Positions 11,573 through 24,829 of a stretch of 64,000 bases of DNA are shown piece after piece (the first letter of the stretch is position 1; each line of letters opens with the position of its first letter). The notes below the pieces were generated by a model that saw only the letters and a program-made list of their open reading frames with translations, was not told the origin of the DNA and ran no database searches. The stretch is taken from NCBI GenBank assembly GCA_905221605.1, contig CAJNDS010002484.1, positions 1 through 64,000 on the forward strand, read 5' to 3'. The DNA comes from Symbiodinium natans (Eukaryota; Sar; Dinophyceae; Suessiales; Symbiodiniaceae). A program made the position numbers and the translations under genes.

Positions 11573-12175
11573 CGGGTTTAGGGTTTAGGGTTTAGGGCTT
11601 AGGGTTTAGGGTTAGGGTTTAGGGTTTAGGGTTTAGGGTTTTGGGTTTAGGGTTTAGGGTTTAGGGTTTAGGGTTTAGGGTTTAGGGTTTAGGGTTTCAG
11701 GCTTAGGGTTCCATTTCCACACACTGACCCCGGACTCAAAACCCCAAAGCCGCTCTACACCTTCATCCCTCAACACCGTCCGCCGTAAACCCTAAACCCT
11801 AAACCCTAAACCCTAAACCCTAAACCCTAAACACCCCCTAAACCCCCCATCGCCACAGCAGGAACCTGGGCTCCGAGTCTGCGCAGTGCGGCCGCGGCCC
11901 AGGCTGCAAGGCTCAGGGAGACCGGCTCCTGCATTGAGCTTTGGAGGTTTAGGGTTTAGGGTTTAGGGTTTAGGGTTTAGGGTTTAGGGTTTAGGGTTTA
12001 GGGTTTAGGGTTTAGGGTTTAGGGTTTAGGGTTTAGGGTTTAGGGTTTAGGGTTTAGGGTTTAGGGTGGGCTTGGGGTTTAGGGTTCAGGGTTTAGGGTT
12101 TAGGGTTTAGGGTTTAGGTTTAGGGTTTAGGGCTTAGGGCTTAGGGCTTAGGGCTTAGGGCTTAGGCTTTAGGGT
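11573..12175. repeat. Interstitial telomere-like arrays, both orientations
   Basis: (TTTAGGG)n runs at about 11573-11700 and 11947-12127, (CCCTAAA)n at 11785-11832, and a (TTAGGGC)n variant at about 12128-12170. The unique spacer 11838-11946 carries an open minus-strand segment rich in A/L that might be an exon, but I see no decisive support. Confidence 0.9.
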
Positions 12176-14291
12176 TTTTCGAGGTTCCGGGCTGGGGGTC
12201 GGGAGTTCAGGGTGTCGAGCGCCTTTGTGTCAAGGAGCCTTTTAGCCCTGGGAGCCGTATGCGAACCTTTGAAGCCTTTCTGCTTGCTGGGGCCAAAGCC
12301 CAGGGCGACTAACCCCCACTGCGGAACCCTAAACCCCAAACCCTAAACCCTAAACCCCAAACCCTAAACCCTGAACCCCCGAACCCAAAGCCCATAAAAA
12401 TGAACTTTGAACCCAGATCTTACGCTCAACAACCCTAAACCCTAAACCCTGAACCCCAAACCCTGAACCCTAAACCTGCACGCACGCCCGAAAGCTTAAG
12501 CTCCCGAGTCGCCACCCCCCCCCTCCTGAATCCTCATCTTAACACCCGAAATCTGCAAAGCCCCCCAAACCCGAAACCCAAAACCCAAAACGCAAAACCC
12601 AAAACCCAAAACCCACAACCCAAAGCAAAAGCCTAAACCGCAAACCCTTAAACCCTTAACCCTCAACCTTAAAACCCCACCATAAAAGCCCGAAAACCAC
12701 AAAACCCCAAAGAAAGCTCTTGACCCTAAACTTAAAACCCTTAAACCTAAACCCTAAATCTTAAAACCCTACGAGTAAAACCTTAAACCTTTGAGTCGCC
12801 GGGCTCCCTAAGCCCTAAACCCTGAAACCGAAACCCTAAACACTAAACCCTATAAACCTTAAAACCCCAACAAGCAAGAGCCCCCCACCCCACCCTTAAA
12901 CCCTAAACCCCAAAACCTAAACCCAAAACCCTAAACCCCAAAACCTCACTTGGATGCTTCGAGACCGTCCGAGTAACTGTTTGCATAAACCCCAAAACCT
13001 AAACCCTACACCCTTAACCCTATAAACCTGAAAACCCCCAACAAACAAGACCCCCCCCTTCCCTGGGCTCCACGGACACCGGCCCAGGCCCGGATACCCG
13101 GCGTGCCGAGAGCCGAGCCTTGATGGTGAAGGGCAGTGCGGGGGGGCTTTTGGGGGGTCTGTGGGGGTCTTTTGGGAATGGGTTGTTGGGTCGTTTTTAG
13201 GGGGGTTCTAGGGTCTTTATAGGCTTTTTTTTTGGGGGGGGGGGGGGGGGGGCGGGGTCTTTAGGGGCTGTTCAGGGCCCCTTAAAGGGTTTGTAAGGGG
13301 TTTAGGGCTTTTTAGGGCTTTCGGGGTGTTTAGGGGTTTCTCGGGGTTTAGGGTTTAGGGCTTAGGGGTTTGTAGGGCCTTAGGGGTAATTCGGGGTTTA
13401 GGGTTTGCGTTTTGCGGGGGGCATATTCGGCCTTTCGGGTCTACGCTTTGCAGCTGGAGATGGCTTTCTTTTTCTGTGGGTCTAAGCGGTTTAGGGTTTA
13501 GGGTTTAGGGTTTAGGGTTTAGGGTTTAGGGTTTAGGGTTTAGGGTGTAGGGTTTAGGGTTTAGGGTTTAGGGGGGGTTTAGGGGCTGGGAGATCGGGGT
13601 TGTAAGGCCTAGGGCCCTTTCATGGGGCTTCAAAGCCTTGATCCGGCTGTGGGATACTGCGGGCCACCGAAACCCTACAACGCAACCCTGACTTAGAGAC
13701 CATGTTTAACCCCAAACCCTTTTTAACCCTGTTAAACCTTGTTGAACCCTTTGAATCCCTTTTGATCCCTTTTAAACCCGCTTGAACTCTAAACCCTTCA
13801 AAGGAGATCTCCGAGATGAGATTCGCTGCAACAATGACACACATTTCCGCGAAAGCATGCCGGGAATCGCAAAAGATGGTCATCTTCGAAGCCATGCGTG
13901 TGCTTTTGCGTGTGCGTGTGCGTGCGCGTGTGCATGTGCGTGTGCGTGCATGCGCGTGTGCGTACTCATGTCTCTCCATGGCGCCTGCATGGGCGGCAAA
14001 CCCTAAACCCTAAACCCTACACCCTACACCCTAAACCCTAAACCCTGAACCCTGAACCCTGAACCCTAGACCGACTCCCGCAGATCGACAAGGAAAACGC
14101 GTGGTCCGTGGTAGGGTCCTGAGACAGAAAAGCGTGCAGCCCTGGCATGGCCCCAAGGCACATAAAGCGGGAAAGGCCCTCTCATGTAGGGGTCGGAATA
14201 TTTACGAAGGGTTTTCCCTTACGGTTCCTTGAGAATTGTACTATAAGAACCCCCAAAACCCTCTTCGATTTATTCATCATAATAATAAAAA

Positions 14292-14292
<1 letters not shown>
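12176..14292. other. Degenerate telomere-like DNA with short spacers
   Basis: Imperfect CCCTAAA/CCCAAAA/CCTTAAA runs occupy 12325-13050, a G-rich tract 13219-13252, TTTAGGG 13490-13575, a GTGTGCGTGCGC microsatellite near 13895-13965, and CCCTAAA/CCCTGAA 14000-14068. 14190-14275 resembles inverted-repeat family B (GGGGTCGGAAT ... ACCCCCAAAACCCTC). No gene supported. Confidence 0.6.
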
Positions 14293-14322
<30 letters not shown>

Positions 14323-14347
14323 AAGAAGAAGAATAATAATAATAATA
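14293..14347. repeat. (AAG)n then (AAT)n microsatellite
   Basis: About 13 AAG triplets followed by five AAT triplets. The poly-K/poly-L frames are artefacts. Confidence 0.95.
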
Positions 14348-14859
14348 GTAAACCCTCTCTTGAGCGAAGGAGCGGAAAACCTCTCAACCCCATCCTCAAG
14401 CTCAGCGGCACTCGGCCAAGCGTCAGACATGAAGGCCTGGGCGTTAGACAGCGGTTTAGGGGTCGTTAGGGGTCGTGGGGTTTGGGCTTTAGGGGTTTAG
14501 GGGTATTAGGGGTTTAGCGCTGGGGTTCTGGGGGTGTCTCGGGCTTAGGCATTGTTTGGGGCTCGATGGGACTTGTGCCTGTCCTTGAATTCTAGAAGGC
14601 TTTTGTCCCACTAGGTGCAGTGAAACAATAGGGACGCTCACCCAGTGAGTTTTGAACTTTGCGTCGGGTCTACGAATGTAGCAGCACACGAACTCGGCAG
14701 CCCAGCCAGATCGTAACAAGATGAGGGTGCACGCTTTGGTGCCCCTTGGTTGCATGCTCTCTTTACAATAGGCGAACGGGGTGATTCGGAGTTTAGTCTC
14801 GGAGGGCGCTGCCCACGTGCGAACCTCATCTCAGTTAGGGTTCAGGGTTTGGACCGTTG

Positions 14860-15110
14860 AGGGGCTTAGGGGCTTAGGGGTTTAGGGGTTTAGGGGTTTA
14901 GGGGTTTAGGGGTTTAGGGGTTTAGGGGTTTAGGGGTTTAGGGGTTTAGGGGTTTAGGGGTTTAGGGGTTTAGGGGTTTAGGGGTTTAGGGGTTTAGGGG
15001 TTTAGGGGTTTAGGTGTTTAGGGGTTTAGGGGTTTAGGGGTTTAGGGGTTTAGGGGTTTAGGGGTTTAGGGGTTTAGGGGTTTAGGGGTTTAGGGGTTTA
15101 GGGGTTTATG
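14860..15110 (+). repeat. Homogeneous 8-mer variant array (TTTAGGGG)n
   Basis: About 29 near-perfect copies of TTTAGGGG, one G longer than the standard heptamer, with one TTTAGGTG unit and a start in GCTTAGGGG. The uniformity indicates local amplification rather than decay of TTTAGGG. Confidence 0.95.
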
Positions 15111-16600
15111 GTTAGGGCACACTCGAACCGTGCAAAACTCGGGGCACAGAAAGCCCCTGCCACCCTCTCTCGGGCCCCGGCAGCAAATTGCTGGAGCGCC
15201 ACACTGGTAGGGCCAGGGCCCAGGCTCGTCTGCCTGGTGAGGGTTTGGCAATGTCCCTTCACTGGGGAAGATACCCTCTAAAGTTTACAGATTCATAGCG
15301 GCCCATATTGTAAAACAACGTGGATGCCTCAATTTAGGGCTTCCCTTGCCCTGACTAACACCCAAGCCTACTGGTGCACGCTGCGAACTTTGGTAACATG
15401 AAGGCCTTGGACTGGCGCAGCCACTGCATGCCAAGTAACCCAACTACCGAGGGCCTGGAATCCTGAACTCTCGGAAAAGCCCTTGATAATGGCATCCAAA
15501 CCCTAAACTCTAGAAACCAAACACCCCCATCAAGAACCCTGCACCTCAATCTCATCCCCATGAAGCCTTGATCTCACTCCGACACCACCGAACACCTCAA
15601 GCCCCACCCCCGCCACTTTCACCCCTCCGAGCCGGCCCAAATATACCTTCAAGCCTGCTTTTTACGAGGTGGGATGTAGGTGGCCCTACCCCCGACAACC
15701 TCAAAACAACTCTGGAGAAATAACCCTCAAAACCCTGTAGAAACCCTAAATCCTAAACCCGAAACCCTAAACCAAAGAAAACCTCGGCACTCCGAAAATC
15801 CCCTCAAACTCCCCCCAAGGCCTCTCCAGCAGGGGCTCATTGAGGCGCCAGAGGCCTTGGCGAGGGCCTGACGCTTACTTTGAAGGTTTTGAAGCACCAA
15901 TGCACCTTCAAGCAATGATGAGCTTAGGCGTTTACATTCTCGGGATTTGGGGCTTCAGTTTGGCCCCCACGATTCGGAGGATTTGTTTTACAGGGCCTCG
16001 AATAATCCGCTGTGGCTGCAGGCCTTAGGAGTCCGGGGAGCACAGAACAGGTCCCCAACGCCTCCCGCGCGAGGGACGACCCCCCTAAACTCTCCCCCAC
16101 CCCCTCGCCCCCGCCAAGACTGGCCGTGTCGCCATAGACTCATGTCCTTATCGTCAACCCGCGCAACCGGCCTGTTGGGGCTTTCTGTCGAAGCCGAGCC
16201 AAGCGCAAGCAGACAGGATGCAGCCACCGCCGGACAAAGGCAGCCTCGGGGAGCGTGTAAGCCCCGGGAGTTCAGGGTGTCAAAACGGTTTAGGGGAGGC
16301 TTCGGGGGCTTTAGGGGCTTTGGGGGGTTTAAGGCTCTGGGAGGTTTGAGGGCTTTGAGGGGAACAAGGTCGCAGCTCGAATGTTCGTTGAAGGTCTAGG
16401 GTTTAGTTCCCAAATCCCAAACCCTAAACCCTAAACCCTGAATGCTAGATGAGCCGGCCCGAAAGCCATCCGCAGACCCCCCCCCCAAGAACTGAACCCC
16501 AAGCAAGGTTGCGGTTTATGACTTAGAGGGGGTACTTGAAGGTTCATGCGTGGCGTGCAAACTCCCCGCCGAACCTTCATCCCAACATTGTTCATCATCA
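15111..16600. other. Unique spacer with sparse CCCTAAA tracts, no firm gene
   Basis: Unique-looking DNA with short CCCTAAA stretches at 15501, 15740 and 16415. 16030-16270 has GC-rich open frames on both strands, and coding strand cannot be decided. No domain recognised. Confidence 0.35.
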
Positions 16601-16604
16601 TACC

Positions 16605-16755
<151 letters not shown>

Positions 16756-19287
16756 AACAGACTAGTGCTAACGAAAATGGGCATGAAAGGCATTATCCAA
16801 TAGAAGCAAAAATGACAACCATGACATCAACCACGAAAATCACAAATAGTCAGAATGACAAACAACCAAAATAACCTTAAGAATATCTGTTCAACAAATC
16901 CTAACGATGATCATCTAAAGTGCGAATCGCAAATACAGGCAGCCATCCGAAGAACGAACGGTGGGCCCGTTAAACCATGTGAAAAGTATTCCTGAGCAGT
17001 GTCCGCTGAACACGCTGAAACCCCCTAAACCCCAAAAAACCCTAAACACCCTAAACATCTGAAGCACGAGAAACACCCTAAACCCACCCCTAAACCCTAA
17101 ACCCCGAACCCCCCAGGTCCGCCCGAGGGAGCCTCGAAGTGGGAATCCAGACTGCCTCATCCGCAGGCGGCAGGGAGCTTTGGGAGTTTTCGGGTTTACG
17201 GGGCGTTTAGGGGGCTTGGGGACTTTGAGGGCTTGGGGGAGGAGCTTTAAGGGCTTGGGAGGAGTTTTGAGGGTGGGTGTTCGAATTTGGGGGCTTAGGG
17301 CTTAGGGCTTAGGGCTTAGGGCTTAGGGCTTAGGGCTCTGGGCTTAGGGCTTAGGGTTTAGGGTTTAGGGTTACGACTGAAAACCGAAACCGCCTGTAAC
17401 ACAACTCAATTTGCCAAAACAAGGCAAAGTTGCAAACAAGACGAACCCGGGTAAAACGGGCGAGAAGCTTTCTCGCGCATTGCCCCCCTTCAACAGGCAA
17501 CGTTTGTTTTTTCTGTTCTGGTGTGTCCAGGACCTGCGTGCCCTAAACCCTTAAAACCCTAATGCCTGAACCCTGAAAACCTAAACCCGAAACCCTAAAC
17601 CCTAAACCCTAAACCCTGAACCCTGAACCCTGAAAACCTAAAACCCCTGAAACCTTCTAAGCTTTCGCGCTCTCTTGAGGGACTTTGAACCCAATATGGG
17701 GTTTTGGGGTGGGGTTTGGGGTCTGAGGGTCTCAGGGTTTAGGGGGTAAGAGCCCACGGTTTAGGGTTTAGGGCTCAGGGTTTACGGCTCAGGGCTCAGG
17801 GCTCAGGGCTCAGGTTTCGGGAGATGCGCGTCATCCTACTAAGGGCTGTCAGTATGGAGGGGAACAGCCCAACCCTTAACCCTAAGCCCCGAACCCTGAA
17901 CCCTCAACCCCAAACCCTAAGCCCTAAGCCCTGAGCCCTGAGCCTCAGCCAAGCCCTAGGCTCACACGCAAAGCAGAACCTGGGGTGCACCCCAAAAAGT
18001 GACCCCTTCGAAGGCCCTTCCAAAATCTCATGTTCAAAAGGATCCAAACAGGGAACCCCAAAGAGTATGGTAGGAATAGAAAGGGAAAGAAAGCACCCTG
18101 GGCAGGTAGATTCCTCGTGTTTTTCTAGTATTTTCTTGGGGGTTCATGGTACTTCTTAATCAACTAGAACTGTACTTATACCTACTTAGAATCACATTAG
18201 GGCACTTGAGGGGCTTGTAAGTGGGTTCTAAGTACAGTCAGAATTCGTTGCTAACTACCCATGAACCTCCAAGTACAATCTTGGGGTTCCCCCTGTTTCG
18301 GGGTTCCCATTCAAATTTGTAGGCCTGGGGGATGTGGGGTTTACGAAACCCAAGAGTAGCCTAGGAATAAAAACAGTGCCCCCTTTGTGGGGCTTATGAC
18401 TGAACCTGAGCCCTAAAACGGGAGAGTAAGGGCCGAGGTTTGGGCCTAGGTTTAGGTTTTGGGGACCGGCATGAAAAGGGGGAAGCTTGTTTGGTCCTGG
18501 GCTTAGCGCTTTGTGGGTTTTGGCTGCCTATTCACTGAAATACAAGGACACCAGGGATCCTCGAAACCCTGAAACCAGAACCCATAAAACCCCTGAACCC
18601 TAAACCCTAAACCTTAAACCCTTTTGGGTTTAGGCCTATGATGTGCAGTGCGTGGCTCCTTGCTCGTCCAACAACTCCAGCAGGATCAGCGCATGCGCCG
18701 CCACCTACTTGAGGGTTTAGGGTTTAGGGTTTAGGGTTTAGGGTTTAGGGCTTAGGGTTTAGGGCGAAAAGTGAGGTAAGTCAGGGAATCTTAAACCCTA
18801 AACCCTGAAGCCATACTATTTTTTCACATAGCCTTCTTGTTGAATTCCTCTAGCCTCTACACACTATAAGAGCTAAACCCCTTCTGACCCCTGCACTAGC
18901 CCCAAACCTTCAAGCAGCCCCCCCCTAGCCCAAAGCTTCCAAACCTCGGTTCAGGGTTTTTTTTTGGGGGGTTTAGGGTTTAGGGTTTAGGGTTTAGGGT
19001 TTAGGGTTTAGGGTTTAGGGTTTAGGGTTTAGGGTTTAGGGTTTAGGGTTTAGGGTTTAGGGTTTAGGGTTTAGGGGCTCAAACTAAAGCATCATGGGCT
19101 GAGTAAACCCCGATACCCTGATGCCGGATCTGCCTGGAAGGGTTGAGGGTTCATGGTTGAGGGTTTAGGGTTTAGGGTTTAGGCTTGCAAGGCCAGCTAC
19201 CACAAAAACAGCCCCACCGATGAACAGCCGAACTTGGGCTGATGGAGGATCGAGAGTTGCGGGCTTTAAAGCCCTGAACCTAGCCCG
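16756..19287. other. Telomere-repeat mosaic with variant arrays and one inverted-repeat element
   Basis: Holds CCCTAAA-like DNA at 17020-17110, (TTAGGGC)n at about 17290-17350, CCCTAAA at 17585-17640, TCAGGGC units at 17765-17815, TTTAGGG at 18715-18763 and a long (TTTAGGG)n at 18967-19075. No gene is supported in the spacers, although 18650-18712 is an open exon-like stretch. Confidence 0.6.
18135..18273. mobile_element. Family A inverted-repeat element (MITE-like)
   Basis: Terminal inverted repeats CTTGGGGGTTCATGG and CCATGAACCTCCAAG flank about 110 bp containing the family hallmarks: AACTGTACTTAT, a central GCACTTGAGGGGCTTGTAAG, and AAGTACAGTCAG. No coding capacity. It belongs to the family seen at 20679, 21592, 34105, 34592, 35469, 52642, 53590, 54258 and 58373. 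Confidence 0.75.
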
Positions 19288-19484
19288 ATGCACTTCGCGG
19301 TGTCTTCCCTTCGCAGACTCTTGGCACTCCCGTTGGAAGCATCGGTTCCTGTAGGATCTAGGGCTAGTGTTAAAACTGGGGTGCTCAGTGCTCCCAGGAT
19401 TTCCGAACTCAAGGAGTGGGATTCAAGGCTTCAAAGCAACGCAAAACCGGGCCACAGTGTGACATCTTTCATGGAGTCTAGAAG
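19288..19484 (+). CDS. Candidate first exon, unknown product
   Basis: An ATG-initiated frame of 65 full codons beginning MHFAVSSLRRLLALPLEA, an Arg/Leu/Ser-rich start that could be an organelle-targeting helix, with balanced composition after it (ISELKEWDSRLQSNAKPG). It ends at ...AGAAG|GTAGGG, a good 5' splice site whose intron begins directly in telomere-like GTAGGGTTTAGGGC. No family recognised, and no downstream exon identified. Confidence 0.35.
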
Positions 19485-20611
19485 GTAGGGTTTAGGGCTC
19501 GGAAGCTCAACGTCCGCAACCCTTACTAGCTAAAACCCGAAACCCTGACCCTAACCACCACCAGGCCCTTAAACAACCAAGGACCCTAAGCTCCCGAAAC
19601 CCGAAACCCACAAAAGGAACAGGGAGTCAGCGCCCCCGCCTCCGCCTTGGGCTGCTGTGGCACAGGGGAGGATTCGCATGTCCTGCGCAAAGCCCAGCGC
19701 AAATAGCGCCCGCGGGGCGCTTAGGGCTTATACGGGGTTTAGGGTTTAGGGCTTAGGGTTTAGGCTAATTTAGGGTTTAGGGTTTAGGGTTTAGGGTTTA
19801 GGGTTTAGGGTTTAGGGTTTAGGGTTTAGGGTTTAGGGTTTAGGGTTTAGGGTTTAGGGGCCTGGGTGTTGGGTCGGAGTGGATGGACCCTCCTTGTCAA
19901 GGCCGTTGACAGACTACAAAGATCAGAAAGGCAAGAAAACGCCCAGAGAAATACTGAAATAACTCGACAGACCCCACCACACCACCCCCCAGGAATCTCT
20001 GAAGCCCGAAGAGAAGTGTTTTGGTTCGCGTCGCCCTTTTAAGCAGGGCGTTTTGAGAGAGACCACGCACACGGTGGTTCTTTTAAGGGGGATTATCTTG
20101 GACATGATTCGGGCTCCTGTAGTACACTCGCTTGTCGCTCATACCCCCTTGACGAACCCACGAAAGACCGACTCTCCCCAGGCCGAAACGCCAGACCCCG
20201 GAAAAAAAAGCTCTACGCACAACTTAGGGTTTAGGGTTTAGAGAGAAGCCCATGAACCCAAAACCCCAAAGCCTACTCCCCAAACTCTAAGAATCGGGTC
20301 GTCCGCGACAAGGGTTCGCAGATCGCCTAGCAGCGCACCCGAACCTTGCTGTTGACTGTCTCGTTCTTTACGAGGTAAAGGGTTTAGGGTGTAGTTTTGC
20401 TAGACCCGAGACCCCTGAACCCCTTCACCTTAACTTGCGGGGTTTACGAAAATCAGGGACCCCCCTAATATGGACCCCCCCCCCCCCCCAAAAAAAATAG
20501 GTAGGATTGCCTCATAATCAAGAACCTAACAAGGTACCCCTAAACCCTAAACCCTAAACAGGGTACCCCTAGTATCGCAAACCCCCAATTAAGGTACGGG
20601 CCTGGCAGCAG
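19485..20611. other. Telomere-repeat mosaic
   Basis: (TTTAGGG)n at about 19765-19859. Unique spacer 19870-20230 has short frames. A poly-C/A tract lies near 20476-20500, with a family-D-like element (GGGGTTTACGAAAATCAGGG ... GGTACCCCTAG) around 20440-20590. Open frames in 19620-19735 are GC-rich but undecided. Confidence 0.5.
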
Positions 20612-20685
20612 ACAAGAGGGCGGGGAGGCAGTCCACCTGGGCAATGCTGATCGTTCTCTACCAGGCCTTTGAGCCCTACTTGGAG
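20612..20685 (+). CDS. Exon-like segment, possible membrane protein
   Basis: After a GGCAGCAG acceptor the frame reads KRAGRQSTWAMLIVLYQAF then EPYLE and stops at TTGGAG|GTTCAG, a 5' splice-like site. The GT is the start of a family A inverted-repeat element, so the exon abuts the element exactly. A short hydrophobic run (WAMLIVLYQAF) suggests a membrane segment. Family unknown. Confidence 0.4.
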
Positions 20686-20812
20686 GTTCAGAGCACTTTC
20701 CACCCAATTGTAAGTGTAGTTATAACACACTTATAAGCCCCTTAAGTACCCTAATGGGGTTATAAGTGGGTCATAAGTGCAGTTATATTTCATGGGTACT
20801 TAACAGTGGGGT
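20679..20812. mobile_element. Family A inverted-repeat element, possible introner
   Basis: Begins CTTGGAGGTTCA and contains GTGTAGTTATAAC, ACTTATAAGCCCCTTAAG and GGTTATAAGTGGGTCATAAG, the family core. The right end is less well preserved (TTTCATGGGTACTTAA). The left end coincides with a putative 5' splice site of the preceding exon-like segment. Confidence 0.6.
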
Positions 20813-20879
20813 GATACGTAGGGTACCTATCACTATACCAGACCCTTACTTGCATTGCCAGTTACTCTTTTGGAACTGG

Positions 20880-21330
20880 CCCTAAACCCTAAACCCTAAA
20901 CCCTAAACCCTAAACCCTAAACCCTAAACCCTAAACCCTAAACCCTAAACCCGAACTAAGCCCTGCATAGTTTGAGGGTTGGGGGGAGTTTGGGGGCGAT
21001 ATGGCAGGCCTCGACCGAAAGGAGAGGGTCACCACAAAAGCAATCCCCGACACCCTCTTACCATAGGGTTGTGCTGCTACGGTGTGGGTTTGGGCGGTTT
21101 TAGGGCCCTTCAGGGTTTAGGTTCGCCTCGCATCCCAGTTCACACTTTAGGGCTTAGAGCGTAGGATTTAGGGTTTAGGGGTTTCAAGGGCCTTGGCGCC
21201 TTGTAATTTGCAGGCTAGAAGCAATTGCCAAGGCCTAGCCTTGAGCCTAGGCCTCTAAACCCGGATTCCTAAACCCTAAACCCTAAACCCTAAACCCTAA
21301 ACCCTAAACCCTAAACCCTAAACCTCCCTT
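20880..21330. repeat. CCCTAAA arrays around a short spacer
   Basis: (CCCTAAA)n at 20880-20952 and about 21268-21325, with a unique spacer of about 310 bp between them that has no recognisable gene. Confidence 0.85.
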
Positions 21331-21591
21331 TACGTCAGGCACTGAGGTGCCAACCCAAGAGCTCTTGCGAGTTCCCATCTTGCAGCGTATTCAAGAAGAG
21401 CCCTGTTCCGTTAGATGAAACTTGGCTGCACTTAGGAGGGTAGCTATAAATTAAATTTCTAGCTGCCTTATTAAGAAACCCAATAAGCCCAAAAAGGCTA
21501 CAGATGTAAAGTTACAGTAAAGCACAACAAAGGAAAGAAGCCCCAAGACGGCTTCGGGCTTGGGGTTTTGGGTAAGAAGGTTTCAAAGAGG

Positions 21592-21692
21592 CTTGTGAAG
21601 TTCATGGGTAGTTATGTGTAGGGTTCTAAGTACCCTAAATAAGGTGATAACTACAGTTACCTTACTTGTAACCCTACTTATAACTACCCATG
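21592..21692. mobile_element. Family A inverted-repeat element
   Basis: TGAAGTTCATGGGTAGTTA at the left and TAACTACCCATGAACCTTCA at the right are near-perfect inverted repeats around a core with GTACCCTAAATAAGGTGATA. About 100 bp, no ORF. Confidence 0.75.
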
Positions 21693-24600
21693 AACCTTCA
21701 GGGTTTGGGGCTTTGCTAACCCTAAACCCTAAACCCTGAACTGGTAAGAAACCCCGAAAGAGAGGGGGGGGGGGGGTAGGGGGCCTTGCTCTAGAGCACC
21801 TGTGGGAGAAGAATGGGAGCCTGTGACCCCGGCCGAGGGTCCCAAGGCCGAGGAGAGAGCTGCAAAGGACCTGAACGAAGTGGCTGTAAGGTGCAGGGTT
21901 TAGGGTTTAGGGTTTAGGGTTGAGGGTTGAGGGTTGAGGGTTGAGGGTTTTAGGGTTTTAGGGTTTTAGGGTTTGGGTCTACTTGAAGCGCGGGTGCTTC
22001 TAGGGATCCAAGCCTAAGGAGGGGCTTTCCGAAAACAGGGGGTACCCTTTGTGGGGGGTCCCTTTAAATGGATTCTAGTCTATGTGGAGTCTAAAAGGCG
22101 TACCCCTATTTTGGGAAATACTCGTAGAAGACTACAGTACTTTAAAACTCTTCAGGCACAAGTAGGGTTGATTTGGGAGTTTCACAGTTTGCTTTGAGCG
22201 AGCAGTGGGGTTGAAGTTGCGCGGCATCCCTGAACCCTAAACCCTCACCCTAAACCGTAAACCCTAAACCCTAAACCCTAAAAAAGACCCAAACCCTCAA
22301 TCCGTCGTGCTTTCGGGCACAGGGCACAGAGCCTGGAAGCCCTCCCCCGAATCCAACTTTCGGAGGGCTTCAGGGCAGCAGGCAGGTTTTCTTGTGGTCT
22401 GCAGGCCGTTTGAAGTTTTACGATATTACGGGTACCTTTGAAAAAGGAGTCCTGTTACTTTGGGGTCTACGTTAACGGTCTTTCTTCGTAAAGCCCCCAG
22501 TTGAGGTAACAGAACACCCCTGAAAAAATTCCAGGGCTTCGGCCTCTCCTCAGGTACTCCAGCGGCAAGCTCAGCATGAACTCTGGGGCCCTATAGCCTA
22601 AACCCTAGACCCTAAACCCTAAACCCTAGACCCTAAACCCTAAACCCCAAACCTAGACCCTAAACCCTCATCCTGCAACCTGTCTTAACGGAGATTGAAG
22701 CTTCCAACACTCAAGCAGCTACAAGACACTGGTCCCCCCCTCAAAACCTTAAAGTTTAGGGTTTGGGTTTAGGGATTCGGGTTTAGGGAAGCCCCTAAGC
22801 ATCGCAACCCCACCTCTGATCCCCAAGCCCGAGACCCAAACCCTATCGCGGAACCCTACACCGCGTTTTCGGGCACGGTGGGAAAGTCCTGCGCCTCGAG
22901 CCCTAGACGGACTGTGCGCCGCAGATGCAGACGTCAAACGCAAGTTGGTTCTATCCTCCCCTTGGAAGCTCAATAAAAGTAATATGTTTAATATCCTCTT
23001 GGGTTTTAGATCAACAAAAATGAAAAAAACAATTCTCAAGGGGGATATAGGTTAAACGGAAAAGGCTGCAGGGGTTTTAAGGTCGAAAAGCTTCGGGGTT
23101 TAGAGTTTGAGTTGCTTGTCACAGGTACTACAGGGGTCGGACCTATATATGATGACTCTGCGATAATAACCCCCAAAACCCTATTCTGCTTCTTCAGGCT
23201 CCTTCAGTACAAAGGTTTCGGGGCCGCGGGTGATCAGAAGTTGACACCCCAAAAGGGGCCCCAATGTAGAACAAAGCCCCAAATGCCTCTCATGGCCATG
23301 CCTGCATCACATGGTGTGTGTGACACGGCCAAAAACCTCAATCACACTACTGGTCTGGGCGGTGTTAGTAGGACACCTACCTCCCGGATTCCTACTGAAG
23401 GACCAGAAAGCACAGCAAGGTAAGGGTCCTGCCACTAGGGTCCTATGCCGCATCCTACTCTCCCCTGAACTAGGAAGCTCTCAGTTTCCCCTATACCAGA
23501 AACTGTTGGCTCGCGTTTGAGCAGCTGCCTGCAAAGCAGCACACGCTCAGAACATTGAAAGCAGGAATGCGATTGCCATCGCCTCATGCAAAGTCGCAGA
23601 ATATTTCCGGTGTCTGCTTCCTTGCAGTCTTGCCTAAACCCACCGTCAACTCCAAATCCCGATGTTCCGCGCAGCTCCGCGCTGCATTTCCTTCTTGGTG
23701 CTTAGGGTTTAGGGTTGAGGGTTTAGGGTTTAGGGTTTAGGGTGAAGGGTGAAGGGTCTTTACGTTTCTTCTCCTTTAGGCCTGCTGGGCCCTCTTGCGC
23801 CTTAAAAAAATCCAGATGCTGCCGAGTCTTAGGCCCGGTGCTGGCATCCTGGTGCTGCAAGCTTCAGAAGTTTCTCTGGGAACTTAAAGTCTACGGTTTC
23901 GGGCTTCGGGTTTCGAGTTTTTGGGTTGAGGGTTGAGGGATTAGGGTTGAGGGTTGAGGGTTTAGGGTTTAGGGTTTAGGGTTTCGGGCTGAAGGGTGAG
24001 GGTTTGGGGTTTAGGGTAGGGTTCCCAAGAATCTCCAACATGTTCGAGTAGTACAGGGGTCGGAAGCATGACTAATGGCAATTTCTCACAGGCCCTTTAT
24101 AGTTAGACTACCATATCCCATCATATCCCCCAAAGCCCTCTTATGATTTTTAAAGGCCCCTCCTTAGTAGCTCCAAAGGCCAGCTGTCAGCCGATGAATG
24201 GGGTGCAGTGCGGAGGGTACAGACCGGCGTTGGATCAGTTCCTTTCGACTCTTGGATAGGCCGTCCCGTCCGCACCGCAAGGCAGACTGAACAAAAAATT
24301 TCGGAAGGAAAGAACGCCCATGGCATGTTCAGGCCAGAGCGACTTGTGAGAACAGGACGCCATCTGCCCCCTGTCCTCTCTCATCGCACTGCTGAAATGG
24401 AAACGTGCCAGCGACTCCGGCATAATGAAGAAAGAAACTCGAGACTCGAGCCCCCCAACCGCAAACCCGATTCAAATAGGACATAGAAGCCATGAATCCT
24501 CACCCCATGTACCTAAATGGGAATACTTGGGCCTTAAAGTACCGCCTATATAGGGACTCTTGGGCCCAAGTGTACAATGTGTACATGGACCCTTAGGGCC

Positions 24601-24829
24601 CTAAACCCCAAACCTGTACCAACCCTAAACCCTAAACCCTGAATCCTAAACCCTAAACCCTAAACCCTAAACCCTAAACCTTAAACCCTAAACCCTAAAC
24701 CCCAAGCCGGATGTAAAGAGCTTGGCCCAAGCTTGGCCAAGCCGCAGCTGGCATTAAAAAGCGGCGCGCCACACTCCACTCCAGCCCCCACACCGGTAAT
24801 AGAGGGGCGTGAATAATGAGAATAGGGTT

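Noticed and set aside
24208-24486. Plus-strand 92-residue and minus-strand 62-residue frames as a gene
   Set aside because: Both strands are equally plausible, with no domain and no clear splice sites; left unassigned.
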